DNA of 10,000 bases from the NCBI GenBank assembly GCA_026770585.1, contig MU647495.1:76142-86141 (forward strand), written 5' to 3'. Position numbers and translations under genes: made by a program. Positions 1 through 5,981 of this stretch are shown one piece after another. Below the pieces are notes generated by a model. It saw only the letters and a program-made list of their open reading frames with translations. It was not told the origin of the DNA and did not search any database. The DNA is from Baffinella frigidus (Eukaryota > Cryptophyceae > Cryptomonadales > Baffinellaceae). Every line of letters begins with the position of its first letter. Position 1 is the first letter of the stretch.

Positions 1-175
1 AACCCAAACCCTAAAACCCTAAACATAAAACCCCAAACCCTAAACTCGAAACCCTAAGCCCTAAGCCCTAAGCCCTAAGCCCTAAACCCCAAACCCCACC
101 CCCAAACCCTAAACCCAAAATCCAAAACCCTAAGCCCTAAGCCCTAAACCCTAAACACTAAACACTCAACCAGGT
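1..175. repeat. Degenerate telomeric repeat array (C-strand, CCCTAAA type)
   Basis: Heptamers of CCCTAAA are mixed with variants CCCTAAG (five in a row at about 52-85, more near 130-150), CCCCAAA, and two CACTAAA units at the inner edge. The C-rich strand reads 5' to 3' from the window start, as expected for the left end of a chromosome. The many variants suggest the proximal, non-terminal part of a telomere or an interstitial copy rather than freshly synthesised terminal repeat. The array ends at CTCAACCAGGTGC, a junction that resembles the end of the second array at 8464. Confidence 0.9.
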
Positions 176-210
176 GCGTCCCGAGCGATCACTACGGGGT
201 CGTTGCGACG

Positions 211-465
211 GTGCGGTACTAGATGGACGCGACTAAGGACGTGCGGTACTAGATGGACGCAAAACGGGGACGTGTAGTACTAGATGGACGCGACCTAGGA
301 CGTGCGGTACCACTAGGATGGACGCGACCAAGATTGTTTCAGTACTAGGATGGCCGTGACAGAGGGACGTGCGGTACTAGATGGACGCGACAGAGAGACG
401 TTTCAGTACCAGGAAGGACGCGACAAAGGGACGTGCGATACTAGGAAGAAGGACGTGTGGTGGAC
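211..465. repeat. Minisatellite of about 31 bp, roughly eight diverged copies
   Basis: Units begin GTGCGGTACTAGATGGACGC and recur at about 211, 241, 272, 302, 336, 369, 400 and 433, with unit lengths of about 30-34 bp. Alternate copies in the second half begin GTTTCAGTAC instead of GTGCGGTAC, which suggests a two-unit higher-order period there. Open frames on the plus strand run through the array only because the unit lacks stops; I do not consider them coding. Confidence 0.85.
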
Positions 466-786
466 GTGTAACGGACATGACAGTTGGTCGTCACGCGCGG
501 ATGGGTCCGCCAGAAGGATTCGGATCGTTTGGCCAACACGCGGGAGGAAATCGAAAAGCAGGCCAGGGAAGTTCAGTTGTGAGATCGACCGGAGCTTCTC
601 GCGCACTCCCCTTTTACCCGGCAAAATTTCACGCACGTCCCCGAGGCCTCAAGTGGCCGCCCCATCCAAAGTTTGGCCAAATGATTTGCCCCAGGGGTCC
701 TGAAATCATGGACCTCCTGGAACAAATCCGCCAGACCCAAAGCTGGTTTCGCAGCGAGAGATGTCTGCGTACAAATAAACATAACG
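466..786. other. Unique stretch, no gene recognised
   Basis: Open frames exist on both strands (plus-strand frame 381-845, minus-strand frames 403-636 and 573-782), but they overlap each other, begin in or run into repeats, and show no domain I recognise. I see no splice-site pattern, promoter or RNA gene that I could defend. Confidence 0.5.
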
Positions 787-820
787 GTGTCAAAAGTACA
801 GAGACAGTGTCAAAAGTACA
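787..820. repeat. Short tandem duplication (14-bp core, 20-bp spacing)
   Basis: GTGTCAAAAGTACA occurs at 787-800 and again at 807-820, followed by the start of a third partial match. It is too small to assign a function and looks like slippage. Confidence 0.7.
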
Positions 821-894
821 CAGGCTCAACAATACAAGAGGTTGACGTGTGGGGGCGGCCCAGAAAATGAATGTGACACCTGGGTTTGGGTTTT

Positions 895-906
895 GGGGGG
901 TTTGGT

Positions 907-980
<74 letters not shown>

Positions 981-1012
981 GGTTGGGGGGGGTTGGTTGA
1001 GGGTTGAGAGTG
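895..1012. repeat. G-rich telomere-variant satellite (TTGAGGG)n
   Basis: About 13 near-perfect copies of TTGAGGG, interrupted once near 984-995 by a G-rich break. The unit differs from the TTTAGGG telomere repeat by two substitutions. The G-rich strand is on plus, opposite to the arrays at 1-175 and 8173-8464. Minus-strand open frames here translate the unit as a Pro-Ser-Thr-Leu-Asn-Pro-Gln repeat and should not be called genes. Confidence 0.9.
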
Positions 1013-1082
1013 GTCCACTTAGTGCGGTCAACTTAGTCCCCATAAGTGGCCAGAGATTAGCCAACTAGGAATGTCTCATCAC

Positions 1083-1200
1083 GATGTATCCCTTAAGTGG
1101 TCAGTAGGCTCATACGCCCTACCGTAGGGTCCTAGGACCTGCCTAGGACCTCTTGCGGGTCAATTTTGATCGGTTGGCCACTTAAGGGGTATGTACATCC
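1083..1200. mobile_element. Palindromic MITE-like element with 4-bp TSD TCAC
   Basis: The left arm (GATGTATCCCTTAAGTGGTCA) is matched by the reverse complement of the right arm (CCTTAAGTGGCCA preceded by GGATGTACATA), with a 3-4 bp indel near the tip. The direct repeat TCAC lies at 1079-1082 and 1201-1204. The interior carries CCCTACCGTAGGGTCCTAGG, a motif found in other palindromes of this window. There is no coding capacity. Confidence 0.7.
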
Positions 1201-1224
1201 TCACCAATCTATGGTATGAGAGTG

Positions 1225-1343
1225 CAGGGATACCTCGCTCGTAAGAAACGTCCACCCCCCTAGGACCACAATAGGGCCCTAGGCATGGTCCTACTGTAGG
1301 GCCCTAGGGGGGGGGGCGGTTTCTCATGAGCGAGGTAGCCCTG
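1225..1343. mobile_element. Palindromic element, arms of about 40 bp (CAGGGATACC ends)
   Basis: CAGGGATACCTCGCTCGTAA at the left pairs with the reverse complement of the right end (CAGGGCTACCTCGCTCATGA), and pairing continues through a poly-C/poly-G stretch. The centre holds CCTACTGTAGGGCCCTAGG. It is foldback DNA of MITE size, but I could not find a convincing target-site duplication, so the exact ends are provisional. Confidence 0.65.
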
Positions 1344-1435
1344 TAGGGAGTTTAGTGTGGAGTGTGAAGTGTGAAGTGTGGAGTGAGTAGGGTGATGTAG
1401 GTTGTTTGAGCTCCCAACATAGACGGTAACTGTTC

Positions 1436-1545
1436 AGTGTTCACTGTTCAGTGTTAAGTGTTTAGTGTTTAGTGTTAACATGTTGTGTTTAGTGTTTAGT
1501 GTTTAGTGTTTAGTGTTTAGTGTTAGTGTTCAGAGATCAGTGTTT
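1436..1545. repeat. Telomere-variant satellite (TTTAGTG)n with flanking GTGAAGTGT-type repeats
   Basis: Tandem TTTAGTG heptamers, including a clean run of about six at 1493-1530, with TTCAGTG and TTAAGTG variants. A related looser run (GAGTGTGAAGTGTGAAGTGT) lies just upstream at 1355-1385. The reverse complement, CACTAAA, is the variant seen at the inner edge of the first telomeric array (about 155-168). This suggests local amplification of a telomere-derived variant. Confidence 0.8.
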
Positions 1546-1555
1546 AATGCTGTTT

Positions 1556-1830
1556 CAACGCCAGGCGTCCCCTGTTGAGATCCTCACTTCTGTGTCAGAC
1601 ATTTTTTTCGCGTGCGAAGGGGCCAGAGGGTCTTGAAACACAACGCCTCCCCCGAATACACTGGTCAAATTTCACCTAAAAAGTTTATAAAGCCGACTCC
1701 AAGTCTGGTCTGGGTCAAGTTTCCACAGATGTCTTCTTTTTTAAGTTTTGAAGTTTGGGAAGTCCCTACGACCTGGGCACCTGCACGGACCAGTAAACCG
1801 ACCCCCCTTGGCGAAATCCGGGCCCGTACT
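1556..1830. other. Unique stretch, no gene recognised
   Basis: A 78-residue plus-strand frame lies at 1612-1848 but shows no recognisable domain, and its end runs into a tandem repeat. At about 1559-1575 GGCGTCCCCTG is the reverse complement of a piece of the subtelomeric block found at 8466-8517. Nothing else is supported. Confidence 0.45.
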
Positions 1831-1899
1831 AAACTTTTACAAACGTAACGGTCGCGTAACCGTCAAAACTTTCACAAACGTAACGGTCGCGTAACCGTC
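1831..1899. repeat. Two-copy tandem repeat of 34-35 bp
   Basis: A 34-bp copy at 1831-1864 is followed directly by a nearly identical 35-bp copy at 1865-1899. Each contains ACAAACGTAACGGTCGCG followed by TAACCGTC. The core is itself close to palindromic (ACGGTcgcgtaACCGT). Confidence 0.9.
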
Positions 1900-1988
1900 G
1901 AACGACGTCTTCTGCTTCGCGAATTTTCTATCTCGAGCACCAGATTCCATAGTATGTACGTAACAGGGTCTGGTTTCAGATTTGCAAA

Positions 1989-2064
1989 GTGGCTCGTTCT
2001 GGTACAAATAATTTGCGTGGCTCCTTCTCGTACAAATAAAGTGGCTCGTTCTCGCACAAATATT
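1989..2064. repeat. Three-copy tandem repeat of 24-28 bp
   Basis: GTGGCTCGTTCTGGTACAAA starts at 1989; related copies start at 2017 and 2041 (GTGGCTCCTTCTCG and GTGGCTCGTTCTCG, each ending in ACAAATA). Minus-strand open frames cross it and are repetitive for this reason. Confidence 0.85.
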
Positions 2065-2066
2065 GA

Positions 2067-2383
2067 AACTTAGATGTCGGATGGATGAGCGCCCGGGATC
2101 AATGGTGGAGAGGACAACGGTACGCATCCCAGATGAAAACACCGAGGGGTTTCGCGAGGGGGTAGACGTACAGGAAAAGCGAGGTTTAATAAGATGACAA
2201 ACACGACCGCTGCACGCCACATGGTACACAGGGGTATCGGGTGAGCCTCGTAACTTAGATGTCGGATGGATGAGTGCCGGGGATCAATGGTGTAGAGGAC
2301 AACAGTACGCAACTCTCCTCTCGCGCAGAATATATCCCATATGAAAACACTGAGGGGTTCCGCGAGGGGGAGACGTACACAGG
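2067..2383. repeat. Segmental direct duplication (185-bp period)
   Basis: 2067-2173 (starts ACTTAGATGTCGGATGGATG) is repeated at 2252-2383. The second copy has an extra stretch of about 20 bp (CTCTCCTCTCGCGCAGAATA) in its middle. The spacer sequence at 2181-2224 (starts GAGGTTTAATAAGATGACAA) recurs at 2562-2605. The whole 2067-2605 interval is therefore built from overlapping duplications. Confidence 0.85.
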
Positions 2384-2412
2384 TCCTTAAAGGTCCTTTA
2401 GGTCCTTTAGGT
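2381..2412. repeat. (TTTAGGTCC)n microsatellite, array 1
   Basis: Three 9-bp units of AGGTCCTTT type. The same unit recurs at 3111-3130, 3214-3247, 3311-3335 and 3717-3753. It contains TTTAGG and may be a telomere-derived variant, but that is inference. Confidence 0.8.
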
Positions 2413-2472
2413 AGGGTATAGGTTGAGCTTCGTAACTTCAGTCCAAACCGGAAGATCAACTCGACCCATATT

Positions 2473-2530
2473 CGTAGGACCCCCCCTATGCCCCTAGGGA
2501 ATTACCCCGTAGGGCATATGGATTTTGCGA
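2473..2530. repeat. Dispersed repeat related to 8774-8830 and 4678-4720
   Basis: The segment starting CGTAGGACCCCCCCTATGCC and ending near GGATTTTGCG aligns over about 57 bp with 8774-8830 (CGTAGGAACCCCCCTATGTC to GGGTTTTATCG). Its second half also aligns with 4678-4720 (TCCCTAGGGTTTCCTACCGT and onward). All contain variants of the CCTACCGTAGGG motif. Confidence 0.7.
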
Positions 2531-2561
2531 AGTACCCTGGCCAGGGTATTGGAGGGGAAGT

Positions 2562-2605
2562 GAGGTTTAATAAGTTGACAAACACGACCGCTGCACGCCA
2601 CGTGG
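2562..2605. repeat. Second copy of the 44-bp segment at 2181-2224
   Basis: The two copies are almost identical, sharing GTTGACAAACACGACCGCTG in the middle with one mismatch. On the minus strand the 2181-2224 copy includes an ATG at 2222 that opens a hydrophobic 18-residue stretch; in this copy that ATG is ACG, which argues against conserved coding. Confidence 0.85.
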
Positions 2606-2666
2606 AGAGGTAGGCCGAGACGCAGGGCTCTATCGCCCATCACCACCCCTAAGGGTGGATCGTTCA

Positions 2667-2876
2667 ATGGAACGCCTCGCCCGCCAGGACGAGCTACCCA
2701 GGAGTGAGGGCACCAACCAACCGCCGGGGCAAGGCCAGACCCAGGCGGTGCAGATCCATGCCCCCACCCACGCCTGGATGAGGCACGAGGACCCGTCCAT
2801 CCGTGGAGCGGCGCCTAAAGGTCAAAAGAATCAGACCTCAGAAGCAATTCAAAAGTTGATTCATGGAAACTTCTAG
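2667..2876 (+). CDS. Short open frame of 69 residues, product unknown, coding status doubtful
   Basis: This is one of the few frames in the window free of simple repeats. It reads from the ATG at 2667 (the frame is open from about 2655) to a TAG at 2874-2876. The product is hydrophilic, rich in Gln, Pro and charged residues (for example PPGQGQTQAVQ in the first half and SEAIQKLIHG near the end), with no membrane segment, signal peptide or motif I recognise. It could be a decayed exon or a chance frame. It lies between a duplicated subtelomeric segment (2562-2605) and a small inverted repeat (2993-3089), with no adjoining gene. I saw no splice sites that would extend it. Confidence is low because length alone does not separate it from chance at this base composition. 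Confidence 0.15.
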   Translation: MERLARQDELPRSEGTNQPPGQGQTQAVQIHAPTHAWMRHEDPSIRGAAPKGQKNQTSEAIQKLIHGNF

Positions 2877-2992
2877 GGAAATTCTCCTCAAAGGTAGCGG
2901 GCCCGGACGAATTCCGAGTTTAATTTCCGGTTCGACTGAATTAGAAATTTGAGAGGGGGGTGCAGCGTCTGTTTTACGCAGGACCATGTTTA

Positions 2993-3089
2993 TCCCCGCC
3001 TCCAACAGTTGCTAATCCTATGCCAAAGTTACAGGCCTCGTCCAGATAAGAACTTTTCGTATAGAAACCTCAACTGTTGGAGGCGAGGA
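2993..3089. mobile_element. Small inverted-repeat element, 17-18 bp arms
   Basis: TCCCCGCCTCCAACAGTTG at 2993-3011 pairs with CAACTGTTGGAGGCGAGGA at 3071-3089, with one mismatch and a 59-bp loop. It is the size of a foldback/MITE element but no target-site duplication is evident, so it could also be a simple hairpin. Confidence 0.5.
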
Positions 3090-3110
3090 ACACACAGTTA
3101 TTCAGCTCGC

Positions 3111-3130
3111 AGTCCTTTAGGTCCTTTAGG
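3111..3130. repeat. (TTTAGGTCC)n microsatellite, array 2
   Basis: Two 9-bp units followed by TTCGAGCTCCCAACTTAGG. The sequence after it resembles 1407-1430 (TTGAGCTCCCAACATAGACG), so this flank is dispersed too. Confidence 0.7.
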
Positions 3131-3213
3131 TTCTTCGAGCTCCCAACTTAGGCGGACACCGGGACTGGTTCTGCAGAAAAGCCATGCTTCCTTTCGGATC
3201 ACATTCCGTGAGT

Positions 3214-3247
3214 TAGGTCCTTTAGGTCCTTTAGGTCCTTTAGGTTT
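3214..3247. repeat. (TTTAGGTCC)n microsatellite, array 3
   Basis: Three to four tandem units. The plus-strand translation gives a Gly-Pro-Leu repeat, which should not be mistaken for a collagen-like protein. Confidence 0.8.
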
Positions 3248-3404
3248 TAATTTTTCCCAACATATGCCAACGACACGCCCTTCCGTAGAAAGGACTGCAG
3301 AGAAAGCATTTTTAGGTCCTTTTAGGTCCTTCAGGTTTTAATTTCGCCCAACATATGCCAACGACACGCCCTTCCGTAGAAAGGACTGCAGAGAAAGCAT
3401 TTTT
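3242..3404. repeat. 72-bp direct duplication, 91-bp period
   Basis: 3242-3313 (AGGTTTTAATTTTTCCCAAC ... GAGAAAGCATTTTT) is repeated almost exactly at 3333-3404, separated by another short TTTAGGTCC array (3311-3335). The two copies differ mainly at TTTCCC versus TCGCCC, so the duplication looks recent. Recombination between the flanking 9-bp arrays would explain it. Confidence 0.9.
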
Positions 3405-3716
3405 GCTTTCGGATCGCGTTGAGCTCTCCAGTGCAGAGGCTCGTGAAGAGGGGATAAAGGGTTGGTTCTCTTGGGGTGCTTGAGCTGATCCAGAGGACCG
3501 CGCTCGCCCACACACCGAACCACAAGTCAGCCTTTATGAGGCTCATGGTATCCCATGGTTGAAGCATAAAAGCTCCAACCACGGATACCCCACAAGGTGA
3601 GGGGGGTTGTGTGGGGGTGTGAGATGAGACAGATGTCAAACCAAACGCATGTAGAGGTTTCCCCCAATGTACGGAAGTCAGCGAGCGAGAGAGTGAGAGA
3701 GGTGGATGTGTAAAGT
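3405..3716. other. Unique stretch with one hairpin, no gene recognised
   Basis: Three minus-strand frames overlap here (3312-3515, 3331-3639, 3338-3523); their 3' parts run into the 72-bp duplication and I recognise no product. A compact hairpin pairs GGTATCCCATGGTTGAAGC (3547-3565) with GCTCCAACCACGGATACC (3572-3589). An AG-rich tract lies at 3680-3705. Confidence 0.45.
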
Positions 3717-3753
3717 GGTCCTTTAGGTCCTTTAGGTTTTAGGTCCTTTAGGA
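3717..3753. repeat. (TTTAGGTCC)n microsatellite, array 5
   Basis: Three 9-bp units with one TTTTAGG interruption. Array 4 (3311-3335) lies inside the duplication described at 3242-3404. Confidence 0.75.
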
Positions 3754-3799
3754 GTTAAATCGGTACCGAGGCGGGCCCATCCGGGGAAAAAAAAATTCT

Positions 3800-3850
3800 G
3801 GCAAAAGTCAATTATTCTGATACAAAAATGTCAACTTTTGGTTCGCCCCA
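3800..3850. mobile_element. Probable relic of a palindromic element
   Basis: GGCAAAAGTCAATT and AACTTTTGG form a weak inverted repeat. TACAAAAATGTCAACTT (about 3819-3837) matches, on the opposite strand, the inner arm of the 5069-5218 element. It looks like a fragment or a diverged relative. Confidence 0.4.
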
Positions 3851-3854
3851 CCCC

Positions 3855-4690
3855 TCAAATTTGACCACAAAATCTTAGGGGTGTCCCGAAAAGGAAAGGT
3901 TCTCCGAGAGCGGACCAGGATTCTGATGTGGCCGGGGCCCCTCGCGGGATCATCCGCTCTAAACGGCCGCAGAGGGTTTTCCGTGAATTCGTTCCTGATC
4001 GCTGCCGCGTTGATCCTGGGGGCAAACTGCGAGGGCCAGCATGACACGGCATCAGGCCGACACCCCGGGTGGGAGGTCGGTGTGGGGAACCAACACGAGT
4101 GGGCGCCGGGCGCGGAGACAACGAGAATGGGCGCAGAGACGTATGCAATCGATCGGTTCCTCGGGCAGCGCGCGGAGTGGATGCTGGTTGCACCCCATGC
4201 CCCGAATCCGGACCCTGAGACTTGATCCCCCCATCGTCGCCTTTATGGTCATGTTCTCGAGACGCATCCATCCTCAGCAATGGAGGATCCGTACCAGGGT
4301 GGCGTCGATCACAAATCCTTGAAAACCCGGCGTACAAATCCTTCAAACCCGGGTTCGTTGGCCCAACGATCAACCCCTCGACGTTCCAAGAGACCCGCGT
4401 CCGCTGATGGCGGTCGGGTGCTGGCGGGGTGGCAGGCGCAGTACGCCCCTCCGAGCGACGAGGCGCTCGACGCGTTGATCAGGTCAGGCTGCCAGCAGGC
4501 TTCGGCCCCCCCTTTATCGGGCAGGCAGCCCCTTTTTCTGGCCTCTTTGACCCGCAGCGAGAGACCCTCCACCAGCAACCCGTTGCAGCTTTTAACCGGA
4601 TCAGGTACTGTAGTAATTTTCAGCCAAACCGAAGAAATTTCTTCGGTATCTTCGGTATCTCCCGTCAGCAATTCGAGGTCCCTAGGGTTT
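3855..4690. other. GC-rich stretch with overlapping open frames on both strands, no gene recognised
   Basis: This is the longest interval without strong repeats. Open frames include minus 3855-4373 (172 codons) and 4309-4761 (150 codons), and plus 3881-4225 (114 codons) and 4280-4708 (142 codons). They overlap heavily, so at most one reading can be real. The plus 4280-4708 frame has the least biased composition (a stretch such as SDEALDALIRSGCQQ), while the minus frames are Arg/Pro-rich as expected from antisense GC-rich DNA. The minus 4309-4761 and plus 4280-4708 frames run into dispersed repeat sequence at 4678-4720. None shows a motif, signal peptide or membrane segment I recognise. A decayed gene or exon is possible; chance frames in stop-poor DNA are equally possible. 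Confidence 0.4.
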
Positions 4691-4708
4691 CCTACCGTAG
4701 GGTCATAG
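4280..4708 (+). CDS. Open frame of 142 residues, product unknown, coding status doubtful
   Basis: The frame starts at an ATG at 4280 and closes with a stop at 4706-4708. The first third is rich in Arg, Ser and Pro (RRSKRP), the middle has a helix-compatible acidic/hydrophobic segment (PPSDEALDALIRSG), and the C-terminal third is Ser-rich. The last 10 or so codons lie in a dispersed repeat that also occurs at 8795-8830 and 2495-2530, so the natural stop is probably not conserved. No catalytic or binding motif is visible. An antisense frame of similar length covers the same DNA. I list it only because it is the least repeat-like long frame here. Confidence 0.12.
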   Translation: MEDPYQGGVDHKSLKTRRTNPSNPGSLAQRSTPRRSKRPASADGGRVLAGWQAQYAPPSDEALDALIRSGCQQASAPPLSGRQPLFLASLTRSERPSTSNPLQLLTGSGTVVIFSQTEEISSVSSVSPVSNSRSLGFPTVGS

Positions 4709-4777
4709 GAAAGATTTTGTTTTAAATAAAATACCCGAATCCTTGCAAGGATCCGGTACAAGCTTCACCCGCAGCGA

Positions 4778-4916
4778 CCACCAACCCTCACAACTTGGGC
4801 AAATCGAAAAAAGTCAAAAACACCATACCCCCTTGGAGGCCGTCGGAATCCGACGGCCTTCAAGGGGATTTTCGGAGCCATTTTTCCCGATTTGCCCAGA
4901 CTGTGAGGGTTGGTGG
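4778..4916. mobile_element. CCAC-family palindromic element 1, TSD GA
   Basis: The terminal inverted repeats begin CCACCAACCCTCACA and match over about 28 bp; a second, inner palindrome is centred on CGTCGGAATCCGACG (4841-4855) with arms CCCTTGGAGGC/GCCTTCAAGGG. The whole element is close to one foldback. GA lies at 4776-4777 and again at 4917-4918. A paralogous unoccupied target, ACCCGCAGCGAGAGACCCT, is present at 4550-4568. Open frames on both strands through it mirror each other because of the palindrome and are not genes. Confidence 0.85.
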
Positions 4917-4923
4917 GAGAGAC

Positions 4924-4939
4924 CCTGAACCGGTTCAGG
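4924..4939. repeat. Perfect 16-bp palindrome
   Basis: CCTGAACCGGTTCAGG lies 7 bp after the end of the preceding element. It is too short to assign a role. Confidence 0.6.
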
Positions 4940-5068
4940 AGCCGAGGTGCTTTTAGGACCAAAAAAAAGTTCTAGGAGCCCTACGGCTTACGACAGGCAA
5001 TTCCGTAGGCTAAACTCCCCTAATTTCGGGGCCTTTCCCTAAGAAGACCCAGAACCCTGCTCAGACAC

Positions 5069-5218
5069 TTATCTCAGAAAACGAATATTAAAATTCGTTT
5101 TCTGAAGTCAATTCCCCTACAAAATTGTCAACTTATTCTTTACTCTCCGCATAAGTTGACATTTTTGTAGGGGAATTGACTTAATAAAACGAATATTAAT
5201 ATTCGTTTTCTGAGATAA
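5069..5218. mobile_element. MITE-like foldback with arms of about 70 bp, TSD ACAC
   Basis: The left arm starts TTATCTCAGAAAACGAATAT and pairs with the right arm (ending ATATTCGTTTTCTGAGATAA) over about 70 bp with few mismatches; the loop of about 14 bp is near 5137-5150. Each arm contains its own short palindrome (AACGAATATTaaAATTCGTT) and AAGTCAATTCCCCTAC. ACAC flanks it exactly at 5065-5068 and 5219-5222. It has no coding capacity and would form a very stable hairpin as RNA or single-stranded DNA. Confidence 0.9.
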
Positions 5219-5270
5219 ACACAGCCTCGGTGGGGGGTGCGAGTGCTTTACCCTGCCTGTCCTCCCACCC

Positions 5271-5410
5271 TCATCTCCACAAAAGGATTAATTAATTGCT
5301 TTTGGTGCAACGAAATTTACTACACACACGCTTTACTATTACTTTTATGAGCAAATCGTGTAGTAATTTTCGTTGCCAAAAGCAATTAATTAATACTTGT
5401 ATGGAGATTA
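5271..5410. mobile_element. MITE-like element (TAATCTCC family), copy 1, TSD ACCC
   Basis: The arms contain TTAATTAATTGCTTTTGG and AACGAAATTTACTACAC with reverse complements at the right. The left tip reads TCATCTCCA and the right tip is the reverse complement of TAATCTCCATACAAGT. ACCC flanks it at 5267-5270 and 5411-5414. A nearly identical copy lies in inverted orientation at 6285-6425, with only a few substitutions in the interior, so both inserted recently on the timescale of this locus. Confidence 0.9.
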
Positions 5411-5457
5411 ACCCGCCCTTAGTGGCGTCCGCGCGATGGCGCTCGGCCGGACTCCCA

Positions 5458-5584
5458 CCACGCCAGAGCCCTGGAAGGGGTCGTCAAAAGTCAATTCCTG
5501 CTTAGGGCAGTGGTTTTCAAAAGTCAAAAACCGCTTCCTGACGCGGTTTTTGACTAATTCACCCCCTCCTGCACTCTGGCGTGG
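5458..5584. mobile_element. CCAC-family palindromic element 2, TSD CA
   Basis: The ends are CCACGCCAGAG (5458-5468) and its exact reverse complement (5574-5584). An inner hairpin pairs GTCAAAAACCGC (5523-5534) with GCGGTTTTTGAC (5543-5554). CA is present at 5456-5457 and 5585-5586. Confidence 0.75.
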
Positions 5585-5609
5585 CAGCTCTGCCTGAGTT
5601 TTTTTCTCG

Positions 5610-5753
5610 CTCGTCCTAAAGGCTTTCTATCCGCCCCTTTTTACTGGATGTCTGCTCTTAAATACTTGTAAGGACGAGCCAGAATAACAAAAATCAGACA
5701 GAGCTAGGACTCCGCTCTGTAACACGCACGAGTTCGTGACTTTATGGGCATCT
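5610..5753. repeat. Subtelomeric host repeat, copy A
   Basis: This sequence (CTAAAGGCTTTCTATCCGCC ... CGAGTTCGTGACTTTATGGG ... CATCT) recurs as 5988-6100 (second half) and 6177-6284 plus 6430-6493 (interrupted by an element). It contains a small hairpin, ACAGAG-loop-CTCTGT at about 5699-5721, which is kept in the 5995-6019 copy and lost in the third. These copies serve as filled/empty comparisons for the insertions at 5754-5896 and 6285-6425. Confidence 0.85.
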
Positions 5754-5896
5754 CCACCAGCCCTCTGAAGTGAACCAAATCGAGCGATCGCAAAAGTTGA
5801 TTTCCCCAGGGTGGTAAATGCTCAGGATTTCACCGCCTAGGGGAATTGCCCACACCTCTCCATATCGCGATTTGGTTCACTTCTGAGGGCTGGTGG
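5754..5896. mobile_element. CCAC-family palindromic element 3, TSD CT
   Basis: Terminal repeats of 29 bp, CCACCAGCCCTCTGAAGTGA at the left and CCACCAGCCCTCAGAAGTGA read from the right, are nearly perfect. The centre is a second foldback (CCCAGGGTGGTAAAT with ATTTCACCGCCTAGGGG). CT flanks it at 5752-5753 and 5897-5898. The unoccupied paralogue GGGTATCTGATGAACCTC at about 6044-6061 shows exactly one CT at the same point. Confidence 0.92.
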
Positions 5897-5903
5897 CTGA
5901 TGA

Positions 5904-5908
<5 letters not shown>

Positions 5909-5942
<34 letters not shown>
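5909..5942. repeat. (CT)n microsatellite
   Basis: About 17 CT dinucleotides. In the paralogous copies near 6058-6066 and 6447-6457 the same place has only CTCTCTCT, so this is a local expansion after the element inserted next to it or independently. Confidence 0.95.
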
Positions 5943-5944
<2 letters not shown>

Positions 5945-5950
5945 CAGCGA

Positions 5951-5981
5951 GGCATCCAGTACAAAAGGGCGAATAGAAAGC
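5951..5981. repeat. Inverted copy of the 33-bp repeat unit and its 3' flank
   Basis: GCATCCAGTACAAAAGGGCG and the following AATAGAAAGCC are the reverse complement of 6181-6212. Together with 6111-6212 this gives a long-range inverted repeat across the host repeat. Confidence 0.85.

Noticed and set aside
629-1064. Minus-strand frames with a Pro-Ser-Thr-Leu-Asn-Pro-Gln repeat that look like a low-complexity protein
   Set aside because: They are the translation of the (TTGAGGG)n satellite; seven bases times three gives a seven-residue repeat in any open frame.
1225-1343. CAGGG ends that recall hAT-type termini
   Set aside because: There is no 8-bp target duplication (TGAGAGTG at the left, TAGGGAGT at the right), so no superfamily is assigned.
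2925-2942. CCGGTTCGACTGAATT, which resembles a tRNA T-loop
   Set aside because: No acceptor, D or anticodon stem can be paired upstream at the right spacing.
2949-3341. Plus-strand frame with Gly-Pro-Leu repeats, resembling collagen-like sequence
   Set aside because: It is the translation of the 9-bp TTTAGGTCC arrays, and the rest of the frame crosses a recent DNA duplication.
4008-4022. CGTTGATCCTGGGGG, similar to the start of small-subunit rRNA
   Set aside because: The match is only about 10 bases and the downstream sequence does not continue as rRNA.
3855-4373. Minus-strand frame of 172 codons, the longest but one in the window
   Set aside because: It is Arg/Pro/Gly-rich as expected for antisense GC-rich DNA, overlaps a plus-strand frame for most of its length, and has no recognisable domain.
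4743-4962. Plus and minus frames over 4743-4962 with similar peptides, as if from a gene pair
   Set aside because: The similarity follows from the palindrome at 4778-4916, where each strand reads nearly the same sequence.
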